Shown in pieces: positions 7,362-18,009 of a DNA stretch of 64,000 bases (the first letter of the stretch is position 1; the number at the start of each line of letters is the position of its first letter). A program made the position numbers and the translations under genes. This stretch comes from CAVXGU01 sp963761615 (GTDB lineage Bacteria; Acidobacteriota; Vicinamibacteria; Vicinamibacterales; CAVVIG01), in NCBI GenBank assembly GCA_963761615.1, contig CAVXGU010000001.1, forward strand, positions 124,001 to 188,000, written 5' to 3'. A model generated the notes under the pieces. That model ran no database searches, was not told where the DNA came from, and saw only the letters and a program-made list of their open reading frames with translations.

Positions 7362-9923
7362 GTGCGAACCGTGAGAACGATCGCGCTCGTCCTGCTGCTC
7401 GCCGTTCCGGCGCGCGCGCAGGTTCCCACGCCCGAGGCGCACTTCGGATTCCGCATGGGCACGGCGGGACGACTGGCCGACATGGACGCGATCGACGCGT
7501 ACTTCGACCTCGTCGCCTCGCGGTCGGACCGGGTCAAGGTCGTCGAGATCGGTCCGACGACCGAGGGGCACCGCACGATTGCCGCCATCGTCTCCTCGCC
7601 CGCCAACATCGCGAACCTGGATCGCATCCGCGCCGTGAACCAGCAGCTCGCGGACCCGCGCTCGATCGCGCCAGACGCCGCCCCGGGACTCATTGCCGCG
7701 CACAAGGCCGTGGTGGCCATCGGCTGCAGCATTCACGCCTCCGAGGTCGGCGCCACGCAGGCGGCCAGCGAACTGCTCTACACGCTGGCGACGTCCGACG
7801 ACCCGTCGACGACGACCGTCCTGCAGAACGTGATCGTGATTCTGATCCCGTCGCTCAACCCGGACGGCGAGCGGCTCGTCGTCGACTGGTACCGCCGCGA
7901 ACACGGCACGCCGTTCGACGGGGGTCCGATGCCCGGACTCGATCACCCGTACGCCGGGCACGACATCAACCGCGATGCGTTCATGATGAACCTGGCGGAG
8001 AGCCGGAACCTCGCCCGCTTCTTCTACACGGAGTGGCATCCCCAGGTCTTCCTGACCATGCACCAGATGGGCCCGGACGGCCCGCGGTTCTTCGCGCCCC
8101 CCAACGCCGATCCGATCGACCCCAACTACGATCCGGTGATCTGGCGTGAGGCGGGGCTGCTCGGGAGCGCCATCACGCTCCACCTCGCGGAGGATCGGCT
8201 TCGCGGCGTCGTCTCGAACGCCATCTACGACTACTACTGGCCGGGCTACGAGGACTCCGCGCCGCTCGGCCACAACACCGTCTGCCTCCTGACGGAAGCT
8301 GCGAGCGCGCGCCTCGCGTCGCCCGACGAGGTCGCGTCCGGCGCGCTGCAGGCCGGGATGAAGGGGCTGCAGGATCTTCAGCCCCACATCAACTATCCCG
8401 ACCCGTGGCCCGGCGGCACCTGGACGCTTCGCGACATCGTGGACTACGACCTCAGCGCCGCGCACGGACTGCTCGACGCCGTCGCCGCCGCGCGCGAGGA
8501 GATCGTGCGGAACTTCTACGACATGGGCCGACGGGCGATCGCCGCGGGGGTCGACCAGGCGCCGTTCGCCTTCCTCGTGCCACCGGATCAACACGACCCG
8601 CTGGCCGCCCGGAAGCTCGAAGAGCTGCTTCTCCAGGGCGGCGTGGAAATCTACAGGACCCTGGACGCCTTCCGCGCCGACGGCGACCCGTATCCGCCGG
8701 GCTCGGATCTGATTCTCATGGCGCAGCCGTATCGCGCGTACGCGAAGACGCTCCTCGAGGTCCAGCATTACCCGCTCGAGCGCGGCGCCAACGGATCGAC
8801 CGAGCGCCCCTACGACGTGGCCGGCTGGACGCTGCCGGCGCAGATGGGCGTCACGGTCAAGACCATCCAGCGCTACTTCGAAGCTCCGGCGATGTCGCGC
8901 CTGACCGAAGCGCCGCCGATCCCGCCCGCCCGCGTGTGGGGCGAGTCGCGGCCGTCGTTTTACGTCGTCGACGCGCAGGGGAACGCGGGCGCCATCGCCG
9001 CCAACCGCCTCCTGGGCTCGTCGCGGCCGGTCTCGTGGTTGACGGCTCCGCTCACGGTCGGCGGCTACACCTATGCGCCCGGCTCCCTGGTCATCGACGC
9101 GGCCCGCGACGTGCAGAACATCGTGCAGACGCTCGCGCGAGACTACGGACTGCGCGCCGACGGCATGCGCGGGCGCCGTCCGCCCGCAGCGCCCATCCAG
9201 CGGGCGCGCGTCGCCCTCTACAAGCCCTGGACCGACGGCATCGACGAGGGATGGACACGCTGGGTGCTGGAGCAGTACGGATTCCCGTACACGAGCGTCA
9301 CCGATGCAGACGTTCAGGCCGGAGATCTCCGGGCGCGGTTCGACGTTCTCATCCTGCCCTCGGCGTCGATCGAGTCCCTCGTGCGCGGCTTCCCGCCGTC
9401 GGTCGCGCCGCCGCCTTACGCCGGCGGGCTCGGCGACGCCGGCATCGCCGCGATCAAGGCATTCGTCGACGCGGGCGGAACGCTCGTGTGCCTGGATCAG
9501 TCCGGCCGCCTCGCGATCCAGACCTTCGGCCTGCCGATCAGCGACGTGACGGCCGACGCGGAAAGCCCGACGTTCTTCTGCCCGGGTTCGATCCTGCGCA
9601 TCGACCTCGATCCGGCCCAGCCCCTGGCATTCGGCCTGGAGGCGCATACGGCCGGCTTCTTCGCCTCGAGCGCGGCCTACCGCATCGACGCGCCGAGCGC
9701 GGCGGGGGCAGGCGCGATCGTGCCGGTCGCGCGGTACGCGTCGCACGACGTGCTGGTCAGCGGGTGGCTCGAGGGCGAGTCGATCATCGCGAACCGGTCC
9801 GCGGTCGTGCGGGCCTCCGTCGGCTCGGGGCGCGTCGTCCTCCTCGGGTTCCGCGTGCAGCACCGCGCGCAGTCGCTCGCCACCTTCCGGCTCCTCTTCA
9901 ACGCGATCCTCACCTCGCCCTGA
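7362..9923 (+). CDS. Secreted M14-family zinc carboxypeptidase-like protein
   Basis: An 853-aa protein starting at GTG with a cleavable signal peptide (MRTVRTIALVLLLAVPARAQ). The peptidase domain fills roughly residues 25-340, with the zinc motif in AIGCSIHASEVGATQ (HxxE) and the third ligand probably in FLTMHQMG. The remaining ~500 residues resemble the long C-terminal part of acidobacterial M14 proteins and include a glutamine-amidotransferase-like fold region (FDVLILPSASIESLV ... GGTLVCLDQSG). It is likely periplasmic or secreted. It begins 6 bases after the Smr stop. Confidence 0.87.
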   Translation: MRTVRTIALVLLLAVPARAQVPTPEAHFGFRMGTAGRLADMDAIDAYFDLVASRSDRVKVVEIGPTTEGHRTIAAIVSSPANIANLDRIRAVNQQLADPRSIAPDAAPGLIAAHKAVVAIGCSIHASEVGATQAASELLYTLATSDDPSTTTVLQNVIVILIPSLNPDGERLVVDWYRREHGTPFDGGPMPGLDHPYAGHDINRDAFMMNLAESRNLARFFYTEWHPQVFLTMHQMGPDGPRFFAPPNADPIDPNYDPVIWREAGLLGSAITLHLAEDRLRGVVSNAIYDYYWPGYEDSAPLGHNTVCLLTEAASARLASPDEVASGALQAGMKGLQDLQPHINYPDPWPGGTWTLRDIVDYDLSAAHGLLDAVAAAREEIVRNFYDMGRRAIAAGVDQAPFAFLVPPDQHDPLAARKLEELLLQGGVEIYRTLDAFRADGDPYPPGSDLILMAQPYRAYAKTLLEVQHYPLERGANGSTERPYDVAGWTLPAQMGVTVKTIQRYFEAPAMSRLTEAPPIPPARVWGESRPSFYVVDAQGNAGAIAANRLLGSSRPVSWLTAPLTVGGYTYAPGSLVIDAARDVQNIVQTLARDYGLRADGMRGRRPPAAPIQRARVALYKPWTDGIDEGWTRWVLEQYGFPYTSVTDADVQAGDLRARFDVLILPSASIESLVRGFPPSVAPPPYAGGLGDAGIAAIKAFVDAGGTLVCLDQSGRLAIQTFGLPISDVTADAESPTFFCPGSILRIDLDPAQPLAFGLEAHTAGFFASSAAYRIDAPSAAGAGAIVPVARYASHDVLVSGWLEGESIIANRSAVVRASVGSGRVVLLGFRVQHRAQSLATFRLLFNAILTSP

Positions 9924-10043
9924 CACCGGCACGCGGCTTGCGGTCGCGAGGGCGGCCCCGGAGCCGGCGCGAAAGATCGCGCCGCTTTTCGCGCGACACA
10001 AGACGCGCGCGGCAGGTTTCGCTCCGCATCGGCCGGAGGCGGC

Positions 10044-12470
10044 GTGCAGATTTGCAGGCACGGCGACGTGGTTCACGTCCGCCGCCAGCGATGGCGGATC
10101 GTCGACGTGCGCTCGTACGCGCGCTGCCGCGAGCTGACGCTCGTCGGCGCGGGCGCCGCGAACCTGGGTCTCGAGCGGCACTTCCTCGAACCGTTCGACG
10201 TCGTCGAACCGCTGGTCCGCAGTCGTCGGCTGGCGCGGGCCTGCTCGCTGCGGTGGCGAAGCGATTGCCGCCGATGGCTGGCGCGAAGCGCCGTCCCCGG
10301 CTGGCTGGGCGCGGCGGGTGACGCGCACATCGACCTGCGACTGCATCAACTCGAACCGGCCATGGCCGTCGTCGACGGACAGGCGTGTCGGCTGCTGCTG
10401 GCCGATGGCGTCGGTCTCGGCAAGACGATCCAGGCGGGGCTGGTTCTCGCCGAGCTCGTCGCCCGCGGCGCCGCGAGCCGGGCGCTGGTCCTGGCTCCCG
10501 CCGGTCTCCGCGACCAGTGGCGAGCAGAGCTCTCCAGCCGCTTCGGCCTGCGCGTGTTCGTCGCCGACGCCGCCGCGATTCGCCGACGGGTCTGCGAGAT
10601 CCCCGTCACGGTGAATCCGTGGTCCACCGCGCCGGTCGTGATCGCCTCGGTCGACTACGTCAAGCGCGCCGAGGTGCTTCCAGCCGTATCCGACTGCCGC
10701 TGGGACGTGGTCATCGTCGATGAAGCGCATGCAGTCGTGGGCCGCACGGATCGACATGCGGCCGCCTCGCGGCTCACGTCAGGTGCCCTGTACGTGCTGC
10801 TGCTGTCAGCCACGCCGCACAGCGGCGATCACCAGGGCTTCCAGCAGCTGTGCCGCCTCGGAGAACGCGGCGATCGCCTGCTGGTCTTCCGTCGATCGCG
10901 CCGCGACGTGCGGATCGGCGCGGGCCGCCGTGTGCATCGTCTCCCGATCTCGATGGCGCCACAGGAGCGGCGCATGCACCGCCTGCTCGACGCCTTCAGC
11001 CGCGCCGTGCGGCGCCACGCCGGGGGATCCGGCCGGGAGGCGTGGCTCGCGCTCGCAGTGCTGCACAAGCGCGCGCTCTCGAGCCCGGCGGCGCTGCACC
11101 GGTCGGTGCTGCGACGGCTCAGGACACTCGATGCCGGAGAGCCCGCGGGAGAGGGCGGCCAGCTCACACTGCCGTGGGTCACTGGCGACGGCGAGCTGAC
11201 GCCGGAGGACGCCGCGCCCGAGTGGCCGTCGGCCCTCCGGCTCGACGGGAGCCCGCGCGAGCGCCGCCTCCTCGCACAGCTTGCCGCGGCCGCCGCCGAC
11301 GCAGCTGCCGAGGACTCGAAGCTCGGCGCCCTCGTCCGCCTGCTGGACCGCGTGCGCGAACCGGCGATCGTCTTCACGGAGTACCGGGACACGCTGGCCC
11401 AGCTGCAGACGGGCCTGGAGCGCCCGTCGGTCCTCCTCCACGGCGGGCTGTCACGTGCCGACCGCGGTTGCGCCGTCGACAGCTTCACCAGGGGCGAGTC
11501 GCTCCTGCTGCTGGCGACGGACGCGGCGGCGGAGGGCCTCAACCTCCAGCATCGCTGCCGGATCGTGATCAACCTCGAGCTGCCGTGGAATCCGATGCGG
11601 CTCGAACAACGGATCGGCCGCGTCGATCGCATCGGACAGACGCGGCGCGTGCACGTCTTTCACTTGATCGCCAGCGGCACGGGCGAAGACCGCCTGCTCG
11701 ACCGTCTGCGTGCGAGAGTGCGCCGGGCCCGGGTGGATCTGGGCGCCGCCGACCCAATCGACGGCACCGACGAGCTCTCGGTCGCGCGGTTCGCGATCGC
11801 GGGGCTGGACCCGCAGACGTCGCCGGAGGCACCACCTCCAGACGAGAGTCTGGAGGCCGCCGACCGCGGGCGCCTGGAGCCGCTCGCCTCCTGCGAGGCT
11901 GCGCGCCTCGGCTGGGCGCGCGGGCTGCTGGCATTGGACAGGAGCAGGGCGCGAACGGACGACCCGCGGGGCCCGCGGCTCGTCCGCGCACGCCACCACC
12001 GGACGCGGGCCGCGCTGGGCAATCGGCTCCTCGCGCTGTACCGCGTCGGGCTCGACGATGGCGCCGGTCGGGAGATCCAGTCGGTGATCGTGCCGATCTC
12101 GCTGACTCTGGCCCGCCCGTGCCGGAGCCGACAAGACGTCGCGGCCCTTCTCGAGGCAGCCGAGCCGGAGGTCCTCGCGCGCGTCACCGAGGCGAGCGCG
12201 AGCTGGCGCGCCGATCTGACGAGCCGGCACGCGGACTTTCTCGCCGCCGCCATCACGCGGGCAGAACGTCTGGTGGCGGCGACGTCCAGCCGCCGACTTC
12301 GGACGTTCCAGGCGGATCTCTTCACACGGCGCGCCGAGCGCGAGCGCGGTCGCCAGGACCACGCGCAAGACCGCCTCGCCTCGGAGGCCCTCGAGCGCCT
12401 GACGATGCTCCGCCTCACGGCCGCGTGCGCAGTGCGGCCTCCGGAGCTGCTGCTCGTCCTGACCCCCTGA
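10044..12470 (+). CDS. SNF2-family helicase of a helicase-methyltransferase pair
   Basis: 808 aa from GTG, with GGAGG just upstream. Walker A is DGVGLGKT (121-128), the DEAH box is at 226-229, motif III SATPHSG follows, and the C-terminal RecA domain ends with QRIGRVDRIGQ (522-532). These are hallmarks of SNF2/HepA-type double-strand DNA translocases. The next gene, 2 bases on, is a large adenine methyltransferase. Such pairs (drmD with drmMI in DISARM class 1) act in phage defence, but the DISARM core genes drmA, drmB and drmC are absent here. Probably one operon with the methyltransferase. Confidence 0.9.
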   Translation: MQICRHGDVVHVRRQRWRIVDVRSYARCRELTLVGAGAANLGLERHFLEPFDVVEPLVRSRRLARACSLRWRSDCRRWLARSAVPGWLGAAGDAHIDLRLHQLEPAMAVVDGQACRLLLADGVGLGKTIQAGLVLAELVARGAASRALVLAPAGLRDQWRAELSSRFGLRVFVADAAAIRRRVCEIPVTVNPWSTAPVVIASVDYVKRAEVLPAVSDCRWDVVIVDEAHAVVGRTDRHAAASRLTSGALYVLLLSATPHSGDHQGFQQLCRLGERGDRLLVFRRSRRDVRIGAGRRVHRLPISMAPQERRMHRLLDAFSRAVRRHAGGSGREAWLALAVLHKRALSSPAALHRSVLRRLRTLDAGEPAGEGGQLTLPWVTGDGELTPEDAAPEWPSALRLDGSPRERRLLAQLAAAAADAAAEDSKLGALVRLLDRVREPAIVFTEYRDTLAQLQTGLERPSVLLHGGLSRADRGCAVDSFTRGESLLLLATDAAAEGLNLQHRCRIVINLELPWNPMRLEQRIGRVDRIGQTRRVHVFHLIASGTGEDRLLDRLRARVRRARVDLGAADPIDGTDELSVARFAIAGLDPQTSPEAPPPDESLEAADRGRLEPLASCEAARLGWARGLLALDRSRARTDDPRGPRLVRARHHRTRAALGNRLLALYRVGLDDGAGREIQSVIVPISLTLARPCRSRQDVAALLEAAEPEVLARVTEASASWRADLTSRHADFLAAAITRAERLVAATSSRRLRTFQADLFTRRAERERGRQDHAQDRLASEALERLTMLRLTAACAVRPPELLLVLTP

Positions 12471-12472
12471 AC

Positions 12473-15400
12473 ATGCTGCCGGGCTTTGCGGGCCATCTCC
12501 TGTCGCAGGAATTCCTCGAGCAGTTGCCGTGCCCGAACGCCGAGGCCCTCGCCCATGGCGAACGTGCCAGGCGAGACCTGGTGACGTGGCGCCAGAGGTG
12601 CCTCGACCTCGGTCCCGCGTCGAGCATCCGCGCGATCTTCGACGTGGGCGCCGCGCCGCTCGTGGCGGCGCTCGGCTTCGACCCGCCTCTCGACGTGCGC
12701 CCCGTCGACAGCGGGGTCGCGGCCACGCTGTGCGTCGCGTCGCATCGCGTGGCACTCGTCACAGTCGGCTGGGGGACGCCGATGGATCCGCTCTGGCGCA
12801 CGGCGGTGCGGGAGGCGCAGCTGCGGGCCGCGCCGTGGTGCCTCGTCTTCAACGGCACCCACCTGCGCATCGTGGACGCCGGCCGGCTGTACACGCGGCG
12901 CTACGCGCAGTTCGACCTCGACCTGGCCGTCGACGATGACGCGGCGTTCGCCGCGTTCTGGCGTCTCGTCCCCGCGGCGGCGCTGGGGGGCGATCCCGGG
13001 GTGCCGACGACAGCCCTTCACGCCCTCGTCGCCAATTCCGACCGCCACGGCGCCGCCGTATGTCAGGCTCTCCGCAAGGGCGTGTTCGACGCGGCGTGCG
13101 AGATGACGGCCGCCCTCTTCGTGCGCCGCCGCGCCCGACCGGATGCCTCCCGGCTGAACGGCGCGTTCGAACAGTCGCTGACGGTCGTCTATCGGCTGCT
13201 GTTCCTGCTCTTCGCCGAGGCCAGGGGTCTGCTTCCGACGTGGCATCCGATCTACCGGACGAGCTACAGCGTGGACGCCCTCTCCGCCTTCGCTTCGAGC
13301 GGCGGCCCCGCGCGCGGGCTCTGGAGCGCGATGCAGGCCATGGCCCGCCTCGCGCATGCCGGCTGTCGCGCCGGCGACCTGCGCGTGACGGCCTTCAACG
13401 GCCGCCTCTTCGCGCCGGCGCACACGCCGCTCGCCGAGCGTCGCCACGTCGACGATGACGCGGCCCGCCGCGCGGTCCTGGCTCTCTCCACGCGCAGCGC
13501 GCCGGGAAGCGGGGGCCGCCGCCGCATCGGCTATCGCGACCTCGGCGTCGAGCAGCTCGGCGCCGTCTACGAGGCGTTGCTCGACTACCGGCCGCGGCTC
13601 GTCGCCGGCCGTGTCGAGCTGGACGCGGGGTCCCGGCTCCGCAAGGCCACCGGGACCTTCTACACGCCGCAGTCGATCGCCGACTACCTCGTGCGGCACA
13701 CGCTGGGTCCTCTCGTGCGCGACGCCACGCCCGAACGCATCCTGAGCCTCCGCGTCGTCGACCCCGCGATGGGCAGCGGCGCCTTTCTGGTCGCGGCCTG
13801 CCGGTATCTCGCGACGGAGTACGAGCAGGCCCTCGCACGCTCGGGCGGGTGTCGCGCCGCGGACATCGACGAGGGGGAGCGGGCGGCAATCAGGCGGACC
13901 ATCGCGGAACGCTGCCTGTACGGAGTCGACCTCAATCCGATGGCAGTGCAGCTCGCGCGCCTGTCGCTCTGGCTCGCCACGCTCGCAGCGGATCGGCCGC
14001 TGACCTTTCTCGATCACCGGCTCCAGGCCGGAGACAGCCTCGTCGGCGCGTGGCTGTCGAACCTCGGCGGGCTTCCATTCCCGCGGCGGCGGGCGCGCGC
14101 GCCGGCCGGCCCGACGCTCTTCGACGAGGGCGACGTCCGGGCGGCGCTCGCGGCGGCACTCCCGCTCCGGTTCTCGCTCGAACGGGAGCCCGGCGACACG
14201 CTCGAGCGCGTGCGCGACAAGGAGCGCGCGCTCGCTCGCCTCCATCGGGACGACCACGTGCTGCAGAAGTGGCGCCGCGTGGCGGACCTCTGGACGGCGT
14301 CGTGGTTCGCGCCGCAGGGGGTGCCTCCGCCGGCCTTCGGCACCTTGACGGACCTGATCCTGCGCGGACATTGCGCGCTGCCCGCGCGTCTCGCGTCCAG
14401 CTGTCTGAGCAGGGCCGCCGCCCTGGCCGCCGCCCGGCGGTTCTTCCACTGGGAGATCGAGTTCCCGGAAGTCTTCTTCGGGGCCGCCGGTGAGCGTCTC
14501 CCCGCGCCTGGATTCGATGCCGTCATCGGGAACCCGCCGTGGGACATGATGCGCGCGGATGCCGGGGACACGGATGAGCGGGCGCGGGCGCGCGAGGAGA
14601 GCGGGCGGCTCGTCCGGTTCGCGCGCGACGCGGGCATCTACCGCACGTCTTCGCACGGGCATCCAAACCGCTACCAGCTCTTCGTCGAGCGCGCCATCGA
14701 CCTGACGCGCCCGGACGGCCGCATCGGCCTGGTGCTGCCGTTCGGACTCGCGGCCGATCACGGCAGCGCGCCCCTTCGCCGGCGACTCTTCGCCCGATGC
14801 GACGTCGACGCCCTGGTCGGATTCGACAATCGCGACGGCGTCTTCGCGATTCACCGAAGCATGCGGTTCCTGCTCCTCACGGCCTCGGCGGGCCAGCCGA
14901 CCACATCCATCGCGTGCCGCTTCGGGGAGCGCGACCCGGCCGTTCTCGAGCGGGCGGCCGGCCCTGCCGGCGCCAACCCGCGTCCGCTGCGCCTGTCCGT
15001 GCCGCTATTGCGCGCCATCTCGGGCGACGGCCTGGCAATTCCGGACGTGCGGTCGCCGGTCGACATCGCGATCGTCGAGCGCACCGCCGCGCTGTTTCCG
15101 AGGCTGGAGAGCCCGGACGGCTGGAACATCCGCTTCGGCCGCGAGCTCAATGCCACCGAGGACCGACGACACTTCGGCCCAGCCGGTCGCGGGCTCCCGA
15201 TCGTCGAGGGCAAGCAGATTCGAGCCGTTTCAGGCCAGGGTCGACACGTCGCGGTGCGCCATCGATCCTGGACGAGCACGCCGGCTGCTGCCTCGCCGGG
15301 ACTTCGAACGGGCGCGGCTCGCGTACCGCGACGTGGCGGGCGCCACGAACCGTCTGACGCTCATTGCCGCGGTGCTCCCGCCAGGCAGCGTCACGACCCA

Positions 15401-15773
15401 CACCGTCTTCTGCCTGCGCGGACGGCTGCCGCTGGCTCGCCAGCACGTGCTCTGCGGACTCTTCAACAGCCTGGTGCTCAACTACCTCGTCCGCCTCCGC
15501 GTGAGCACCCACGTCACCACGGCCATCGTGCAGGCGCTGCCAGCCCCCGCAGTCGACCATCGCCCCGCCGCGCTCCGCCGCATCGGGGCGCTCGCGCGCC
15601 GGCTGGCCCGGAAGCCCGACGAGGACGCGTACTGCCGGCTGCAGGCCGACGTGGCGGCGCTGTATCAGCTCGACGCGACCGAGCTCGGCCACGTCCTCGG
15701 GACGTTCCCGTTGATCGAGGGGCGGATTCGGGCCCGGGTGCTGGAGATCTTCACAGCCGGGATGCGGAGGTGA
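12473..15773 (+). CDS. Eco57I-type adenine-specific DNA methyltransferase, frameshifted
   Basis: About 1,099 aa after repair. The SAM-binding motif I is VVDPAMGSGAF (from D430 on) and the catalytic NPPW is at 687-690, as in N6-adenine methylases of Eco57I/PglX type. The N-terminal region has a short WCLVFNGTHLRIVD stretch reminiscent of type IIG enzymes, but I see no clear PD-(D/E)xK nuclease motif. The C-terminal target-recognition region continues in another frame after ~15219: ATTCGAG probably should read ATCGAG. It follows the helicase stop by two bases. It could be a modification enzyme of a defence module or a type IIG-like enzyme with a degenerate nuclease. Confidence 0.88.
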
Positions 15774-15810
15774 CCGTCTGACATCCGGCGCCGCGCGTCC
15801 GCGGCACGCG

Positions 15811-16104
15811 TCAGCGGTAGAGGATCGCGGCGGCCACGCTCGTCAGGAGCTCGGCGAGGACGATGCCCGTCAGCACGACGAAGGTCCAGTCGCGCTCGAG
15901 CACGTACTCGACGACCGAGATCGCGACGCGTGCCACGGGCGTGCCGAGGAGCACGATCATTCCCGCGTCGAGGAGCAGCCGGTCTGTCTGGCCCTTCAGG
16001 CCGAGCAGCGACAGGACGAGGCCGAGGCTCAGAAAGACCGAGCTCAGGGCGACGCCAGTCCGCAGCACCCGCCCGATCTCGCGTTCGAGCCGCGTCCCGC
16101 TCAT
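15811..16104 (-). CDS. DUF1634 membrane protein
   Basis: A 97-aa protein with three hydrophobic segments (GVALSSVFLSLGLVLSLLGL, LDAGMIVLLGTPVARVAISV, FVVLTGIVLAELLTSVAAAI). The length and the RLEREIGRVLRTGV start fit DUF1634, commonly encoded next to TauE/SafE permeases. Its ATG overlaps the permease stop by four bases (ATGA), so it is translationally coupled and probably an accessory subunit of the transporter. Confidence 0.85.
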   Translation of the reverse strand: MSGTRLEREIGRVLRTGVALSSVFLSLGLVLSLLGLKGQTDRLLLDAGMIVLLGTPVARVAISVVEYVLERDWTFVVLTGIVLAELLTSVAAAILYR

Positions 16105-16925
16105 CGTGCCCTCACGAACATCAGGACGGCGACGACGACGAGCACGCCGGCCATCAGTGTCTCGAGCGACTTCGACTTGGTCCGGGACCCTGCGCGGAGC
16201 CCGGCCCACGAACCCAGCTGCACGCCGAGCACGGCGGCGGCGGCCAGGCTGGGGATGATCTGGCCGCGGCCGAAATAGATGATGGCGCCCGCCGTCGCGG
16301 TGACGCCGATCATGAAGGCGCTCGTGGCGGCCGCTGCGCGCAGCGGCATGCCGCACCAGGAGCTCAGGACCGGGACCTTGATGAACCCGCCTCCCACGCC
16401 GAGCAGGCTCGACACGTTCCCGGCCACGAAGGACGCCACCAGCGCGACCGGCACGTGATGCACGTGGTAGGTGATCACGCCGCCGCTCTCGTGGTCGTGG
16501 TACCGGCCGCCGAAGCGCCCCGGATCGGCGAGCGGGTCGAGGATGACGTTCTGGCGGTCTCGGCGCCAGAACATCGCACCGGCCGACAGGGCCGCGACGA
16601 CGCCGAACAGCTCCTGGAGGGTACGCTGCGCCAGCATCAGCGCGGTGAATCCGCCCAGCAGGCTCCCCGCGGCGGTCGCGACTTCGAGCGCCATACCCAG
16701 GCGCATGTTGATCAGATGCGAGCTCGTGCGACCGGCGGTCACCGAGCTCGAGGTGGCGATCACGGTCGCGAGGCTGATGGCCGCCGCCGAGGTGATCGGG
16801 AGGTTCAGGACGAGATTCAGGAACGGGACGAGAAACACCCCGCCGCCGATGCCGAGCACCGCGCCGAGGCTGCCGGCGACGGCGCCCGCAAAGAACACCG
16901 CCGCCGCCTGGGCGAGCGCGCTCAC
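16101..16925 (-). CDS. TauE/SafE (TSUP) family anion permease
   Basis: A 274-aa polytopic membrane protein from GTG. The duplicated motif characteristic of the family is visible: GAVLGIGGGVFLVPFL near the N-terminus and SLLGVGGGFIKVPVL near residue 175, each beginning a half-domain. Family members move sulfite, sulfoacetate or other sulfur anions. A sulfurtransferase lies in the same operon, so a sulfur anion is the likely substrate. It overlaps both neighbours by four bases. Confidence 0.92.
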   Translation of the reverse strand: MSALAQAAAVFFAGAVAGSLGAVLGIGGGVFLVPFLNLVLNLPITSAAAISLATVIATSSSVTAGRTSSHLINMRLGMALEVATAAGSLLGGFTALMLAQRTLQELFGVVAALSAGAMFWRRDRQNVILDPLADPGRFGGRYHDHESGGVITYHVHHVPVALVASFVAGNVSSLLGVGGGFIKVPVLSSWCGMPLRAAAATSAFMIGVTATAGAIIYFGRGQIIPSLAAAAVLGVQLGSWAGLRAGSRTKSKSLETLMAGVLVVVAVLMFVRAR

Positions 16926-17146
16926 GCGACCGGGAAGCGCCTGGTCTGCGCCAGGTATCTCTCGGCCTTCTCGAGCGCGGTGCGTTCCGCATCTTCGAGC
17001 GTCGGCCCCTGCGCGCGGGCGAACCGCGCGCCGGGATCGACGTTCGAGATCGTGCAGTAGTAGGCGTCGCCGAGCTTGTAGGTCTCGATCGACACCGCCC
17101 AGCCGCCCAGCTCCTGCTGGCGCCGCGAATATCCTTCGGCTTTCAC
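16922..17146 (-). CDS. Small conserved-looking protein in sulfur operon (74 aa)
   Basis: It starts at GTG 17146, one base after the end of the sulfurtransferase gene, and ends in a GTGA overlap with the permease. The product has a short beta-rich front (WAVSIETYKLGDAYYCTISN) with one cysteine and a helical tail (DAERTALEKAERYLAQT). No family recognised. The tight packing suggests a role with the permease and sulfurtransferase. An upstream in-frame ATG exists at 17218 but would lie inside the sulfurtransferase gene. Confidence 0.7.
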   Translation of the reverse strand: MKAEGYSRRQQELGGWAVSIETYKLGDAYYCTISNVDPGARFARAQGPTLEDAERTALEKAERYLAQTRRFPVA

Positions 17147-17147
17147 G

Positions 17148-17985
17148 TCAGGGTTTCTCCACCGGAGCGCCGACCAGATTACCCCACTCGGTCCAGGACC
17201 CGTCGTAGTTCTTGACATCCTTGAAGCCGAGCAGGTACTTGAGCACGAACCAGGTGTGGCTCGAGCGCTCGCCGATGCGGCAGTAGGCGATCACGGGCTT
17301 GCCCGTATCGACGCCCTGCGCCCCGTAGAGCGCCTTGAGCGCCTCGGCGCTCTTGAACGTCCCGTCCTCGTTGCAGGCCTTCGCCCAGGGGATGTTCTTC
17401 GCGCCGGGAATGTGTCCGCCGCGCTGGCACGTCTCGGGGAGTCCGGGAGGCGCCAGGATCTCGCCGGAGAACTCCTGGGGGCTGCGCACGTCGACGAGCG
17501 CGGCGCTCTTCGTCCTGACCGCGTCCTGGACCTCGGGGAGGAACGCACGGAGCGACAGGTCCGGCGCGCCGGCCTTGTACGTCTTCGCCGCCGGCGCGGA
17601 CTTCTCCGTGCTCAGCTCCCGGCCCTCGGCGAGCCACTTCTTGCGGCCGCCGTCCATGATGCGGACGTCGCGGTGCCCGTAGATCTTCAGCTGCCAGAAC
17701 GCCCACGCGGCGAACCAGTTGTTGTTGTCGCCGTAGAGCACGACGGTCGTGTCGTTGCCGATGCCGCTGCGGCCGAGCAGCTCTTCGAGCTTGCGCGGCG
17801 GGCACGATGTCGCGGACGACGGTGTCGCAGAGCTCGGTCGACCAGTTCCAGCCGACGGCGCCAGGCACGTGGCCCTGGTCGTAGGCGCTCGTGTCGACAT
17901 CCACTTCGACCGTGCGCACGTTCGGATCCGTGGCGTGCTGCGCCACCCAGTCGGTCGTCACCAGTACATCGGCGTTCGTCGTCAT
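17148..17985 (-). CDS. Thiosulfate/3-mercaptopyruvate sulfurtransferase, frameshifted
   Basis: About 278 aa after repair: two rhodanese domains, the second with the active loop CRIGERSSH, where the cysteine carries the persulfide. The start ATG (MTTNADVLVTTDW) has GGGAGAA upstream. Near 17800-17802 one extra G (C on the coding strand, GTGCCCGCC for GTGCCGCC) shifts the frame after VVRDIVP. CRIGERS-type loops are usual in thiosulfate-using enzymes. First gene of a four-gene operon with the 74-aa protein, TauE/SafE and DUF1634, suggesting uptake and use of oxidised sulfur compounds. Confidence 0.9.
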
Positions 17986-18009
17986 CGCGTCTTCTCCCTC
18001 TCCGGCAAC

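Noticed and set aside
7230..10757. A 1,175-codon open frame on the minus strand
   Set aside because: It is antisense to the M14 peptidase and helicase genes, has Arg/Asp/Val-rich shadow composition typical of high-GC DNA, and matches no family motif.
10044..15773. Complete DISARM or BREX system
   Set aside because: Only a helicase and a methylase are present; drmA, drmB, drmC, brxC, pglZ and brxL are all absent from the flanks.
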